DNA of 64,000 nucleotides from Microbulbifer sp. HZ11 (GTDB lineage Bacteria > Pseudomonadota > Gammaproteobacteria > Pseudomonadales > Cellvibrionaceae), in NCBI RefSeq assembly GCF_000708675.1, contig NZ_JELR01000002.1:1380228-1444227 (forward strand). The letters are read 5' to 3'. Made by a program: the position numbers and the translations under genes. Positions 18,632 through 27,880 of the stretch are shown here, piece after piece. The notes beneath the pieces are model-generated. The model made no database searches, was not told where the DNA came from, and saw nothing but the letters and a program-made list of their open reading frames with translations. The first letter of the stretch is position 1; the number at the start of each line of letters is the position of its first letter.

Positions 18632-19321
18632 CTAGCCGGCGCGCACGATACGGCCACTGGCGGCGTCCCGTATTTCGCTGGGTGAGGCACGACCGCCGGT
18701 GCTACCGCCGCCGACAAAGTCCAGGTCGTTGCCAAAGTAGCGCAGCACCTGGAATTTGTGGCGCGCCGGCTGGCACCCGGCAGGGTTGGCGGAGGTCGAC
18801 ACAATGGGACCGCCAAAGGCGCGGGACAACGCCGCGGTAAAACGGTGGCTGGTGTGGCGCAGGGCGACACTGTGATGAATCCCGGTGACCCAGGGTGGTA
18901 CCTGGTCAAAGTGTGGGACCAGCCAGGTGACCGGGCCCGGCCAGGTGGCATCGATACGCGCGCGCTGATCCCCGGACAGGTTGTGCAACAGGCCGGAAAA
19001 ATGGTCCACATCACCGGACACCAGAATCAACCCCTTTTCCAATGGCCGGTTTTTCAGGCCAACAAGGCGCGCCACCGCTTCTGGATTGTTCGGGTCACAG
19101 GCGAGCCCCCACACGGATTCGGTGGGGTGAGCGATAACGCCGCCGGCGGCCAGGATGCGCGCGGCACTGGCCAGGGAAAAGCCGGCGTGAGGCAGGTGGG
19201 GACTGTATGGGTTCTCTTCGCCCAGGGCGACGGGTTTGGCTTTTTCTGACAAGACTGGGACTCTTTCGGGTCGTGCTGCGGAATTGCGTGGCAATTTATC
19301 GGATAGTACCAGCCTAGACAA
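18632..19321 (-). CDS. tsaC: Threonylcarbamoyl-AMP synthase (Sua5/YrdC family)
   Basis: Makes threonylcarbamoyl-adenylate from Thr, bicarbonate and ATP for the t6A37 tRNA modification. The core GGVIAHPTESVWGLACDPN, the KNRPLEKGLILVSG motif and PIVSTSANPAG are the YrdC signatures. At 229 residues it is longer than the usual ~185-190; the first ~45 residues may be upstream of the true start, but no ATG lies between, and a TTG (LSEKAKP) about 24 codons in is an alternative. Neighbours hemF and dprA match the conserved cluster. Confidence 0.92.
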   Translation of the reverse strand: MSRLVLSDKLPRNSAARPERVPVLSEKAKPVALGEENPYSPHLPHAGFSLASAARILAAGGVIAHPTESVWGLACDPNNPEAVARLVGLKNRPLEKGLILVSGDVDHFSGLLHNLSGDQRARIDATWPGPVTWLVPHFDQVPPWVTGIHHSVALRHTSHRFTAALSRAFGGPIVSTSANPAGCQPARHKFQVLRYFGNDLDFVGGGSTGGRASPSEIRDAASGRIVRAG

Positions 19322-19381
19322 CTAACGCACTGGAGCGCGGCCGGTCAACGGCAACCGCCCGCGCCAGTCAGCCAGCTTATC

Positions 19382-20527
19382 TCAGCCCTGATAGGTTACA
19401 CGGTAGATGACGCCGGCCTTGTCGTCGGACACCAGCAGGGCCCCATCGGGCATCACCAAGACATCCACCGGGCGCCCCCAGGCTTCTTCACCCTGCAGCC
19501 AGCCATCGATGAACGGCTTATAGGAAGTGGCATTACCGTTTTCATCCAGGGTCACCATGGTCACCCGATAGCCAATTTTCTTGCTGCGGTTCCAGGAGCC
19601 GTGCTCGGCGATCAGCACCTGGTTTTTATACTCCGCTGGGAACTGGTCACCGGTGTAAAACTTCACACCCAAAGGTGCCACGTGCGGGCCCAGTTCCTGT
19701 ACCGGTGGAACGTAGGCACTGCACTGTTTGCCCTCGCCAAACGCAGGGTCGAGTACATCCTTGCCATGGCAGTAGGGATAGCCGAAGTGTTTGCCCGCAA
19801 CCGGTGCGGTATTCAGCTCGCAGGGTGGTGTGTCATCACCCAGCATGTCGCGGCCGTTATCGGTAAACCACAGGTGGTTGGTCTCGGGGTGCCAGGTAAA
19901 GCCCACGGTGTTGCGCACGCCCTCGGCCCAGGTTTCGGTTTTCACTACCTTGTCACCCTCGATCTTGAGGCGCTGGATATTCGCATAATCCTTTTCTTCG
20001 CAGATATTGCAGGGCGCACCGATAGGCACATACAACCAGCCGTCAGGGCCGAATGCGATGTACTTCCAACCGTGATGTTTGTCGGGAAACTGATTGGTGA
20101 TGGTGACCGGCTTGGGCGGGTTGTCGAGACGGGACTCGATATCGTCAAGGCGCAGGATGCTGGTGACCGCGCTCACGTAGAGGTCGCCATCCTTGAAGGC
20201 CACGCCGGTGGGCAACTTGAGCCCTTCGGCGATGACTTTCACCTCATCCGCTTTGTGATTCCCGTCGTTGTCTACGATCGCGTAGACTTTACCGGCGCGA
20301 CGGGAGCCCACAAACAGCGTGCCTTTTTCTCCGCGGGCCATATGCCGCGCGTTGGGTACATCCTCCGCATAAACCTCGATCTTGAAGCCTTCGGGAAGAC
20401 TGAGTTTTTCCAGCGGCACTTCTGCGGCCAGCGCGCCAGGGGAACCACCCATTGCCAGAACCGCCGCCATTGGCGCGAGGGTGCTTTGCAGGGGGGAGAA
20501 GCGGGAGAGGAATCGGAACAGATCCAT
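19382..20527 (-). CDS. Secreted PQQ-dependent-type sugar dehydrogenase (sorbosone dehydrogenase-like)
   Basis: A 381-residue periplasmic beta-propeller protein. The N-terminus is a signal peptide (about 1-36, ending ALAA). Propeller-like repeats include LPEGFKIEVYAEDVPNARHM, GTLFVGSRRAGKVYA and KLPTGVAFKDGDLYVSA, as in soluble sugar/sorbosone dehydrogenases that use PQQ. Two Cys in PCNICEE may form a disulfide. No heme motif is present. GGAGTG precedes the start. It is inserted between tsaC and dprA, where Pseudomonas relatives carry other genes. Substrate unknown. Confidence 0.87.
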   Translation of the reverse strand: MDLFRFLSRFSPLQSTLAPMAAVLAMGGSPGALAAEVPLEKLSLPEGFKIEVYAEDVPNARHMARGEKGTLFVGSRRAGKVYAIVDNDGNHKADEVKVIAEGLKLPTGVAFKDGDLYVSAVTSILRLDDIESRLDNPPKPVTITNQFPDKHHGWKYIAFGPDGWLYVPIGAPCNICEEKDYANIQRLKIEGDKVVKTETWAEGVRNTVGFTWHPETNHLWFTDNGRDMLGDDTPPCELNTAPVAGKHFGYPYCHGKDVLDPAFGEGKQCSAYVPPVQELGPHVAPLGVKFYTGDQFPAEYKNQVLIAEHGSWNRSKKIGYRVTMVTLDENGNATSYKPFIDGWLQGEEAWGRPVDVLVMPDGALLVSDDKAGVIYRVTYQG

Positions 20528-20587
20528 CGGGGGTCACTCCATGGGATTTTCGATCAAATTTCAGGAGTGACCGTAACGGCTTTTTTG

Positions 20588-21742
20588 TTATTCCACCAGT
20601 CCGGCCAGGGTTTTGGCGCCGCTACCGGTAAGCTGATAACCGCCGGGTAGCTGTTCCACCAAGCCCTCCAGTTCCAGGTGCAACAGGGTCGCCATCAAAT
20701 CACCGGTATCACCTCCGGTGTCACGAGCCAGCTGCTCGATACTGCGGGGGTCGCCCCCCAGTGCAGCAATAATGTCGCGCTGCTGCGGTGACAACTGGTC
20801 TGCCGGAGATGCCAACCCATCGAACAGCGATTGCTGTTCCACCATACCCGACAGCAGTCCCCCCAGTTGCGCAACGATATCTGCGCTGGTTTCCACCAGG
20901 TGTGCGCCGTGCTTGATCATATGATGGCAGCCCCGGGCCATGGGGTTGTGAATGGAGCCGGGAATCGCGAACACCTCGCGATTTTGCTCCAGTGCCAGGC
21001 GCGCGGTAATCAGTGAGCCGGAGCGCACCGCCGCCTCCACCAGCAGGGTACCGAGACTCAGCCCGGCAATGATGCGGTTGCGCCGGGGGAAGTTAGCGGC
21101 CTCCGGGGCCGTCGCCAGGGGCATTTCACTCACAATAGCCCCGCCACTGGCAACAATCTGCTCGGCCAGTACCGCATTGCGCACCGGGTAGATGCGGTCC
21201 ACACCGGTGCCAAGCACCGCGACGGTTTTACCCTCGCCGCGCAGGGCCCCCTTGTGGGCCGAGGCATCAACACCCAGCGCCAGCCCGGAAGTGATGGCAA
21301 AGCCCGCCGCAGCGAGGTCGGCGGAAAAGGCTTCCGCGTTGTCGAGCCCGGCGCGGCTGGCGCGGCGTGGGCCCCCCACCGCGATCTGAGGCAGCGACAG
21401 TGCCGCGGGGTCGCCAGCCACATACAGTAACGGTGGCGGCCGATGGATTTCACGCAGCAGCGATGGGTAGCCGTCGTCTTCGCAATGCAGCTGAAAGATA
21501 CGGGCTTCCGCACAGCGCTCTCGCTCGGCAAGGGCCCACTGGCCGAGTTCGCTATCCAGCGCAAGGCGCTGGAGTTCTGCCAGTTGTGCCTGAGCACGTG
21601 GCGACAATTTGCGGGGGAGTTGTTGCGGGGATTGCTGGAGTGCGGCTTCGGCAGAGCCAAATCGCTCCACCAGCTGCCAGTAGAGGCCGGGGCCTATACC
21701 CTCAAGACGAAGGAGTGCGAGAGTCGCGGTCAACGCATCCAT
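20588..21742 (-). CDS. dprA: DNA-processing protein DprA (Smf)
   Basis: A 384-residue protein that loads RecA on incoming single-stranded DNA in natural transformation. The Rossmann-like core shows GGPRRAS, SGLALGVDASAHKGAL, TVAVLGTGVDRIYP, FPRRNRIIAGLS and EAAVRSGSLITARLALEQ. An N-terminal SAM-like region and a C-terminal winged-helix (after residue ~320, QRDIIAALGGDPRSIEQLA) complete the usual layout. AAGGAA precedes the start. The LysM protein gene lies upstream. Confidence 0.95.
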   Translation of the reverse strand: MDALTATLALLRLEGIGPGLYWQLVERFGSAEAALQQSPQQLPRKLSPRAQAQLAELQRLALDSELGQWALAERERCAEARIFQLHCEDDGYPSLLREIHRPPPLLYVAGDPAALSLPQIAVGGPRRASRAGLDNAEAFSADLAAAGFAITSGLALGVDASAHKGALRGEGKTVAVLGTGVDRIYPVRNAVLAEQIVASGGAIVSEMPLATAPEAANFPRRNRIIAGLSLGTLLVEAAVRSGSLITARLALEQNREVFAIPGSIHNPMARGCHHMIKHGAHLVETSADIVAQLGGLLSGMVEQQSLFDGLASPADQLSPQQRDIIAALGGDPRSIEQLARDTGGDTGDLMATLLHLELEGLVEQLPGGYQLTGSGAKTLAGLVE

Positions 21743-21844
21743 GCGTATTCCTTATTTAATCGTGTTCGGCGCCAGGTGGGGATCGCCGAAAAGCGCAGCG
21801 GGTGGCTGGTGGTGGCCGCCCGCGCGGTAGCTCTTCAGTGATTC

Positions 21845-22912
21845 CTACGGGTTGCGCACCAGGTCCATCACCGCCAGCGGTTTGTCCGCTTCCAGTACCA
21901 GGCCCAGACTCATTTTCTCAAAGCTGCGGAATACCATCAGTACGCCGGCGCGCTCGTCCGGCAGCTTGACGTTCTGACGGGCGATCTGGTCGCGCACGGT
22001 GGCGCCGCGTTTGTAGATCGCCAGCACATGACCCGGCTGCAGGCCTTCACGCAGGCCGCGGTTGATGGCCACCACGTCGTATTTGGCAACCTGGGTGACC
22101 CCCTCTTCCACACCGAGGATGACGCCATCCACCGGAACAGACGGCGCACCCGGCTGGAACAGCGCGGCAATAGCGCGCTCCTCAACCGGCAACAGGCGGT
22201 CCTGCAGGCGGATGTCGCGGCTGGTGCGGGTCACATCCAGGGTGGCGACGGCAAATTCGCTGTTGGCATTGTCCGCATCCAGCTGACGCAGGTCCACAGA
22301 GCCCACGTCCAGGGCCTGCTGGCCGAGCTCTTCCCCGGTAAAGGGATCGGCGTAGACCGGACCGGGACGGTAGATACCATAGGAGGCGAGGGGCTCGCGG
22401 AAATCGCCGCGGGCGTAAATCTTCTCACCGGCACCCATCAGGATGCGCTGATCCTGGCCGGAAATTACGTAAGGTACGCCCTGGAAAGCACCCGGACCCA
22501 CAATGCGGGTACGAGACAGGAAGGCGTTGATCGCATCCAGGGGAATCGCCGGGATGGCGGTACCGATAGGCTCGCGGCGTACGGACGGACCGAGGCGGTT
22601 GTTGCTCGCCGGGCTCAGCTTGTAGGCAGTAGGCGCGCGATCCAGCTGCAGGCGCGGCTGGCCGTCGACATATACGAGGTTCAGGCGGTCACCGGGATAA
22701 ATAAGGTGGGGGTTCTCTACCTGGGGGTTCACCTGCCAGATCTCTGGCCAGTACCAGGGCTGGGAGAGAAAGGTACCGGAGATGTCCCAGAGGGTGTCAC
22801 CCTTCTGTACGACATAGGTGTCCGGGTGGTCAGGCTTGAGGCGCGCGTCTTGCGCCTGCAGGCCAAAGGTCGCCAACAGGGTTGCGGCGGCGGCCAGGAT
22901 TATTTTTTTCAT
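21845..22912 (-). CDS. LysM-domain secreted protein
   Basis: A 355-residue exported protein with a signal peptide (1-20, ending LQA) and one N-terminal LysM domain (about 33-80, VVQKGDTLWDISGTFL to IYPGDRLNLVYV) expected to bind peptidoglycan. The remaining ~270 residues form a conserved domain seen in the LysM protein encoded next to dprA and def in Pseudomonas-type genomes; its role is not established. AGGAA precedes the ATG. It is divergent from def. Confidence 0.9.
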   Translation of the reverse strand: MKKIILAAAATLLATFGLQAQDARLKPDHPDTYVVQKGDTLWDISGTFLSQPWYWPEIWQVNPQVENPHLIYPGDRLNLVYVDGQPRLQLDRAPTAYKLSPASNNRLGPSVRREPIGTAIPAIPLDAINAFLSRTRIVGPGAFQGVPYVISGQDQRILMGAGEKIYARGDFREPLASYGIYRPGPVYADPFTGEELGQQALDVGSVDLRQLDADNANSEFAVATLDVTRTSRDIRLQDRLLPVEERAIAALFQPGAPSVPVDGVILGVEEGVTQVAKYDVVAINRGLREGLQPGHVLAIYKRGATVRDQIARQNVKLPDERAGVLMVFRSFEKMSLGLVLEADKPLAVMDLVRNP

Positions 22913-23014
22913 GGAAGCATTCCTATGCTTTTTTTGTCGCGAGCGCTGGGGCCTTACTGTCTGCTAAAGAATCTGCTGAATCTTTATACGGCTATCACTG
23001 CGGGTTTATATCGC

Positions 23015-23020
23015 TATAAT
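23015..23020 (+). promoter_or_regulatory. Candidate -10 element for def operon
   Basis: A perfect TATAAT lies 173 bases upstream of def, with a weak CTATCA 17 bases before it (22992-22997). It sits in the 280-base divergent LysM/def spacer, the expected promoter location. Confidence 0.4.
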
Positions 23021-23192
23021 CTCACAGCGCTGAACCGGTGGCGGCTGATGTCGCCGGGGCGGGAAGCAATAGAACGCCAGCTGGCTTGTCGGCCAGTGTG
23101 CGGATACAGCCCCCCAATTCAGCAAATTTCAAGCGCGATCATTATGTTATCAGCGCAAGTTCCACTAAGACTAGAAGTTTGTCACAGGTGTT

Positions 23193-23699
23193 ATGGCCAA
23201 ACTGGAAATCCTAGAATTCCCCGATCCCCGTCTGCGCAAGGTGGCGGAACCCGTTGCTGAGGTGACGGATGAGCACCGTACGTTGATCGACGATATGTTC
23301 GAGACGATGTATGAGGCGCCAGGCGTGGGCCTGGCGGCGACACAGGTCAATGTGCATGAGCGCATTGTGGTGATTGATGTGTCGGAGGATCAGAGTGAGC
23401 CGCTGGTACTGATCAACCCGGAGGTTGAGGTGCTGGACCCAGAGATTCACAAGTACGATGAGGGTTGCCTGTCGGTACCTGGTTTCTACGAGACGGTGCA
23501 GCGTCCGCGCAAGATCCGCCTGAAGGCGCTGGATCGCAATGGCGAAACCTATGCGCTGGAGGCTGAGGGGCTGCTGGCAGTGTGCATCCAGCACGAGATC
23601 GACCATCTCGATGGCAAACTGTTTGTGGATTACATCTCGCCGCTCAAGCGCAACCGTATTCGTTCCAAGCTTGAGAAGGCACATCGCCAGAGAGCTTGA
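23193..23699 (+). CDS. def: Peptide deformylase
   Basis: A 168-residue metalloenzyme that removes the N-formyl group from nascent proteins. All three motifs are present: GVGLAATQ (45-51), EGCLS with metal ligand C92, and QHEIDHLDG with ligands H134 and H138 and catalytic E135. It heads the conserved def-fmt-rsmB-trkA-trkH series, with fmt 210 bases downstream after repeat copy E. Confidence 0.98.
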   Translation: MAKLEILEFPDPRLRKVAEPVAEVTDEHRTLIDDMFETMYEAPGVGLAATQVNVHERIVVIDVSEDQSEPLVLINPEVEVLDPEIHKYDEGCLSVPGFYETVQRPRKIRLKALDRNGETYALEAEGLLAVCIQHEIDHLDGKLFVDYISPLKRNRIRSKLEKAHRQRA

Positions 23700-23740
23700 T
23701 CCCCTAGGCCGGCGCCTTGAAGCCGGTCTTTGGGCGGCAG

Positions 23741-23842
23741 GGCACTGGGAAGTTGCTTTCAGAACCGCTGTGTATACATCCTTGTACGCTGCGGCGGCGA
23801 CGTCCCTGTCGCCGACGCTTCTGAAAGCAACTCCCCGGCACC
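23741..23842 (-). repeat. Twin-hairpin intergenic repeat, copy E (diverged)
   Basis: A perfect 14-bp closing stem joins 23751-23764 and 23819-23832, extended by partly wobble pairs. Read on the minus strand, hairpin 1 is CGGCGAC-AGGGAC-GTCGCCG (23795-23814) and hairpin 2 is within GTACAAGGATGTATAC (23772-23787). The minus-strand 12-mer GTACAAGGATGT (23776-23787) matches the CsrA consensus RUACARGGAUGU at every position. It is antisense to the def and fmt genes around it. Confidence 0.78.
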
Positions 23843-23909
23843 CAGCCTTCGCATCCTAGTTTTAAGCTTCGTCGTCGAGCCCACACCTTCTTTTCTGAAA
23901 GCATTTTCC

Positions 23910-24893
23910 ATGAGCCTGAATATCATTTTTGCCGGCACCCCCGACTTTGCTGCCGTACACCTGCAAACCCTGCTCGACAGTGAACACAATGTGATCGCGG
24001 TCTACAGCCAGCCCGACCGTCCCGCGGGGCGCGGCAAGAAGCTGCTGGCGAGCCCGGTGAAACAGCTGGCGCTGGAGCACGATATTCCGGTGTATCAGCC
24101 GCTGTCCCTGCGGGATGAAGAGGCGCAGAAGGAGCTGGCGGCGCTGAATGCGGATCTGATGGTGGTGGTGGCCTACGGGCTGATCCTGCCACAGGTGGTA
24201 CTGGATACGCCGCGTCTGGGGTGTGTGAATGTTCACGCCTCGCTGTTGCCGCGCTGGCGCGGGGCGGCGCCGATTCAACGGGCGGTGGAAGCCGGGGATG
24301 CCGAAAGTGGCGTGGCGATTATGCAGATGGAGGCGGGGCTGGATACCGGGCCGGTGTTGGTAGAAGCCCGTACAGCCATAACGGCAAGTGAGACCGGTGG
24401 CAGCCTGCACGACAAGCTGGCAGGCCTCGGTGGGCCGGCACTGCTGGAGGCTTTGCAGTTGCTGGAGAGCGGCACGGCGCAGCCGCAGGTTCAGGACGAT
24501 GCACTGGCAAATTATGCGGGCAAGATATCCAAAGAAGAGGCGCGTCTGGACTGGGCGCGGCCAGCAGCGGAACTGGAGCGGCTGATTCGAGCGTTCAATC
24601 CATTTCCGGTGTGCTGGACGGAATATCTCGATGGCAAGGGTAAGCCCCAGCGCTTGCGGGTTTATTCCGCAGAGCTGGAACAGGGCTGTCATACCGATGT
24701 ACCGGGCACGATTCTGAGTGCGGACGATGAAGGTATTCTTGTGGCCTGCGGGCGCGAGGCGTTGCGTCTGACGCAACTACAATTGCCGGGCAAGAAGGCG
24801 CTGCCGGTGGCGGAGATTCTGAAAGGCTACCGCGAGCTGTTCGCCGCGGGCATCACACTGAGTCCCGAAAACAAGGGTACCTTTAATGAATGA
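23910..24893 (+). CDS. fmt: Methionyl-tRNA formyltransferase
   Basis: A 327-residue enzyme that formylates initiator Met-tRNA using 10-formyl-THF. The N-terminal [16 protein letters not shown] and the catalytic loop [19 protein letters not shown] (around residue 109-127) are diagnostic; the C-terminal OB-fold-like domain follows. ATG 23910 gives the canonical N-terminus; the frame is open further upstream through repeat copy E, which is not coding. Its last 8 bases overlap rsmB. Confidence 0.97.
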   Translation: MSLNIIFAGTPDFAAVHLQTLLDSEHNVIAVYSQPDRPAGRGKKLLASPVKQLALEHDIPVYQPLSLRDEEAQKELAALNADLMVVVAYGLILPQVVLDTPRLGCVNVHASLLPRWRGAAPIQRAVEAGDAESGVAIMQMEAGLDTGPVLVEARTAITASETGGSLHDKLAGLGGPALLEALQLLESGTAQPQVQDDALANYAGKISKEEARLDWARPAAELERLIRAFNPFPVCWTEYLDGKGKPQRLRVYSAELEQGCHTDVPGTILSADDEGILVACGREALRLTQLQLPGKKALPVAEILKGYRELFAAGITLSPENKGTFNE

Positions 24894-26211
24894 TCCGAGA
24901 GCACTGGCGGCGCGGGTAATCGCACGACTTTATCAGGACCGCGGCTCACTGCAGCGGCTGCTGCCGTGGGCGGAAAAGCAAGTGGACGACCCGGAAGGCA
25001 ACGGCAAGAACCGCTCGCTGCTGCGCGAACTCTGCTACGGCACCGCGCGCTTCGCGCCGCGACTGGAGCTGATCCTCGGCAAACTGTCGAAAAAACCTAT
25101 TAAAGATGAAGAACTGGCCGCACTGATGCTGGTAGGTCTGTACCAGTTGGAATACACGCGCATCCCCGACCACGCCGCCATCGGCGCCACCGTCGAGGCC
25201 GCACGGGCCCTCAAACTCGGCCACGCCTGTGGGGTCGTCAACGGCGTGTTGCGCAATGCCCTGCGCAATAAGGAAACACTGACGCGCAAACTCTCCGGCA
25301 ACCCCCAGTTCAGCTCCGCCCACCCCGAGTGGCTGCAGCAGGCCATCAAAGCCGCCTGGGGCAGTGAGGCGCGCACCGTATTCACCGCCAACAACGAAAA
25401 CCCGCCCATGACCCTGCGGGTGAATCTCTCCAAAAACACCCGCGACGAATACCTGGCGCAGCTAAAAGACGCCGGCATCCCCGCCCAGCCATGCGAATAC
25501 TCCGCCGCCGGACTTGTGCTGGAAAACCCCGTCGCCGTCAGCCGCCTGCCCGGCTTTGAAGACGGCCTGGTCAGCGTCCAGGACCAGTCTGCGCAACTGG
25601 CCGGCACCCTGCTCGACCCGCAGCCCAACGAAAAAATCCTCGACGCCTGCGCCGCCCCCGGCGGCAAAACCTGCCACCTGCTCGAGATTCAACCGGAGCT
25701 CGACCTGAGCGCGCTGGACATCGAAGAAGACCGCCTCGACCGCGTCATCGAAAACCTCGAACGCCTCGGTGTTGGCGCCCAGATCATCTGTGCAGACGCC
25801 GCCGAACCCGAACACTGGTGGGACGGCGAACAATTCGACCGCATCCTCCTCGACGCCCCCTGCTCCGCCACCGGCGTCATTCGCCGCAACCCCGATATCA
25901 AGCTCCTGCGCCGCGCCGAAGACATCCCCGAGCTGGCCGCGCTTCAGGGCAAAATCCTGCGTGCAATGTGGCGCCTGTTAAAACCCGGTGGCACCCTCCT
26001 CTACGCCACCTGTTCCATACTCCCCGAGGAAAACAGCGCTCAAGTGGCGCGCTTCATTGCGGAGACACCGGATGCGAGGGACAATACGCCGCAATTGCTG
26101 ATTGAGCAGCCTTGGGGGCTGCCGCAGGATGCGGGTATGCAGTTGCTGCCGGGAATCCATGCGGGTGATGGGTTTTATTACGCGAAGCTCGAAAAGGCAC
26201 AGGATGCGTAA
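24886..26211 (+). CDS. rsmB: 16S rRNA (cytosine967-C5)-methyltransferase
   Basis: A 441-residue RsmB/Sun protein with an N-terminal NusB-like helical RNA-binding domain (about 1-135) and a C-terminal SAM methyltransferase domain. SAM motif [15 protein letters not shown], the Pro-Cys loop [15 protein letters not shown] (Cys near 326) and the catalytic Cys motif [11 protein letters not shown] (near 375) are present. It is translationally coupled to fmt by an 8-base overlap. Confidence 0.97.
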   Translation: MNDPRALAARVIARLYQDRGSLQRLLPWAEKQVDDPEGNGKNRSLLRELCYGTARFAPRLELILGKLSKKPIKDEELAALMLVGLYQLEYTRIPDHAAIGATVEAARALKLGHACGVVNGVLRNALRNKETLTRKLSGNPQFSSAHPEWLQQAIKAAWGSEARTVFTANNENPPMTLRVNLSKNTRDEYLAQLKDAGIPAQPCEYSAAGLVLENPVAVSRLPGFEDGLVSVQDQSAQLAGTLLDPQPNEKILDACAAPGGKTCHLLEIQPELDLSALDIEEDRLDRVIENLERLGVGAQIICADAAEPEHWWDGEQFDRILLDAPCSATGVIRRNPDIKLLRRAEDIPELAALQGKILRAMWRLLKPGGTLLYATCSILPEENSAQVARFIAETPDARDNTPQLLIEQPWGLPQDAGMQLLPGIHAGDGFYYAKLEKAQDA

Positions 26212-26220
26212 TTCTTTGGC

Positions 26221-26250
26221 GGATGCGCTTTCGCTTATCCACCCTACAGA
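26221..26250 (+). repeat. Short imperfect palindrome downstream of rsmB
   Basis: GGATGCGCTTTCGCTTATCC followed by ACCCTAC forms an imperfect hairpin. It resembles the small GGATAAGC-type intergenic repeats I know from other gammaproteobacteria, but it is the only copy I noticed here, so its repeat status is uncertain. Confidence 0.35.
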
Positions 26251-26295
26251 ATGGTTCGTCCGCACTAACGAAGCACAATAGTAAAAATTGAAGGA

Positions 26296-26400
26296 CGGGT
26301 GCCGGGTGCGGGTTTTCAGGATCGTCGCAAACAGGATGTTTGCGCCGAAGCGCCCAGGGATGGGTTCACAGCGGTCCTGAAAACCCGTACCCGGTGCCCG
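26296..26400 (+). repeat. Twin-hairpin intergenic repeat, copy C
   Basis: The closing stem pairs 26309-26321 with 26375-26387 (13 bp), continues through a G-T wobble, then CCGGGT (26302) with ACCCGG (26389). Hairpin 1 is CGCAAAC-AGGAT-GTTTGCG (26326-26344); hairpin 2 is CCC-AGGGAT-GGG (26353-26364). The linker GGGTTCACAGCG follows. It is co-directional with rsmB and trkA. Confidence 0.87.
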
Positions 26401-26477
26401 GCCGCCACCGCGCTCACAAAAGAACATTTTGCCGAGCGTGGCACAAAGGCCAGAAACCACGGGCCCAATCGCATTTT

Positions 26478-27863
26478 ATGAAAATCATCATTCTCGGCGC
26501 CGGCCAGGTCGGTGGATCACTGGCAGAAAGCCTCGCCTCGGAACGCAACGACATTGTTCTGGTAGACAGCGACGAGAAAACCCTGCGCGAGCTCCGCGAC
26601 AAAATCGACATCGGCGTCGTCCAGGGGCACGCCTCCCACCCGGACATCCTGCAGGAAGCCGGCATCGAAGACGCCGACATCTTGGTAGCCGTCACCAACA
26701 ACGACGAAACCAACATGGCCGCCTGTCAGATCGCTCACTCCCTGTTCCGGGTCACCACCAAAATTGCCCGCGTACGCGCCTCCGCGTATCTGCAGTATCC
26801 GGAACTCTTCTCCACCGAATCGATCCCCATCGACGTGCTTATCAGCCCCGAGCAGATCGTGTCCGAATACATCTCCCGACTGATCGAACATCCCGGTGCC
26901 CTGCAGGTTCTCGACTTCGCCGACGGTCGGGTCCAGCTCGTCGCCGTGCGCGCCGTCCAGGGCGGACCACTGGTAGGCCATCAGCTGCGCTACCTGCGCG
27001 AACATATGCCCAAGGTAGACACCCGCGTCGCTGCCATCTATCGCCGCAACAGCCCCATCATTCCCCAGGGCTCCACCGTCATCGAAGCCGGCGACGAAGT
27101 CTTCTTTATCGCCGCCAAGCAGGACATCCGCGCGGTCATGAGCGAACTGCGCCGGCTGGAACAGGGCTACAAGCGCATCACCATCGCCGGCGGCGGCAAT
27201 ATCGGGTTGCGTCTCGCTACCAAACTGGAAAATCGCTACTCGGTAAAAGTCATCGAGCAGGATCACGACCGCTGTATCTTTCTTTCGGAAGAGCTCAGCA
27301 ACAGCATCGTCCTCCACGGCAGTGCCTCCGACCAGGACCTGCTGCTGGAAGAGAACATTGAAGACACCGACGTGTTCCTCGCGCTGACCAACGATGACGA
27401 AGCCAACATCATGTCGTCATTGCTGGCCAAACGCCTTGGCACCCGCAAAGTGATGGCATTGATCAACAATCGCGCCTACGTCGATCTGGTACAGGGCGGC
27501 GAGATTGATATTGCCATTTCACCCCAACAGAACACCATTGGCAGCCTGCTCACCCACGTGCGTCGTGGCGACATGGTGAATGTGCACTCCCTGCGCCGCG
27601 GCGCCGCCGAAGCCATTGAAGTCATCGCCCACGGGGACAATCGCACCTCCAAAGTGGTGGGAAGAAAAATAGAGGATATCGACCTGCCGGAAGGCGCCAG
27701 TATTGGTGCCATCGTGCGCGAACGGGATGGCGAGAGCCAGGTACTGATCGCGCACGACAATATTGTCGTAGAGTCGGACGATCACGTGATCGTGTTCCTT
27801 GTCGACCGTCGCCATACCCGCCACGTGGAGCAACTGTTCCAGGTCGGCTTCAGTTTCTTCTGA
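26478..27863 (+). CDS. trkA: Trk potassium uptake NAD-binding subunit
   Basis: A 461-residue peripheral protein that gates the TrkH/TrkG K+ channel. It has two RCK modules: the first begins [15 protein letters not shown] (GAGQVG at 7-12) and the second has [11 protein letters not shown] near residue 240. Each is followed by a TrkA_C domain. The start ATG 26478 gives the canonical N-terminus right after repeat copy C. trkH follows after 17 bases, so the two are very likely one operon. Confidence 0.97.
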   Translation: MKIIILGAGQVGGSLAESLASERNDIVLVDSDEKTLRELRDKIDIGVVQGHASHPDILQEAGIEDADILVAVTNNDETNMAACQIAHSLFRVTTKIARVRASAYLQYPELFSTESIPIDVLISPEQIVSEYISRLIEHPGALQVLDFADGRVQLVAVRAVQGGPLVGHQLRYLREHMPKVDTRVAAIYRRNSPIIPQGSTVIEAGDEVFFIAAKQDIRAVMSELRRLEQGYKRITIAGGGNIGLRLATKLENRYSVKVIEQDHDRCIFLSEELSNSIVLHGSASDQDLLLEENIEDTDVFLALTNDDEANIMSSLLAKRLGTRKVMALINNRAYVDLVQGGEIDIAISPQQNTIGSLLTHVRRGDMVNVHSLRRGAAEAIEVIAHGDNRTSKVVGRKIEDIDLPEGASIGAIVRERDGESQVLIAHDNIVVESDDHVIVFLVDRRHTRHVEQLFQVGFSFF

Positions 27864-27880
27864 CGGCAGGAATCGAGTTA

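Noticed and set aside
22028..23260. A 410-codon plus-strand open frame
   Set aside because: It is antisense to the LysM protein and runs into def in the wrong frame; no family motif or start signal.
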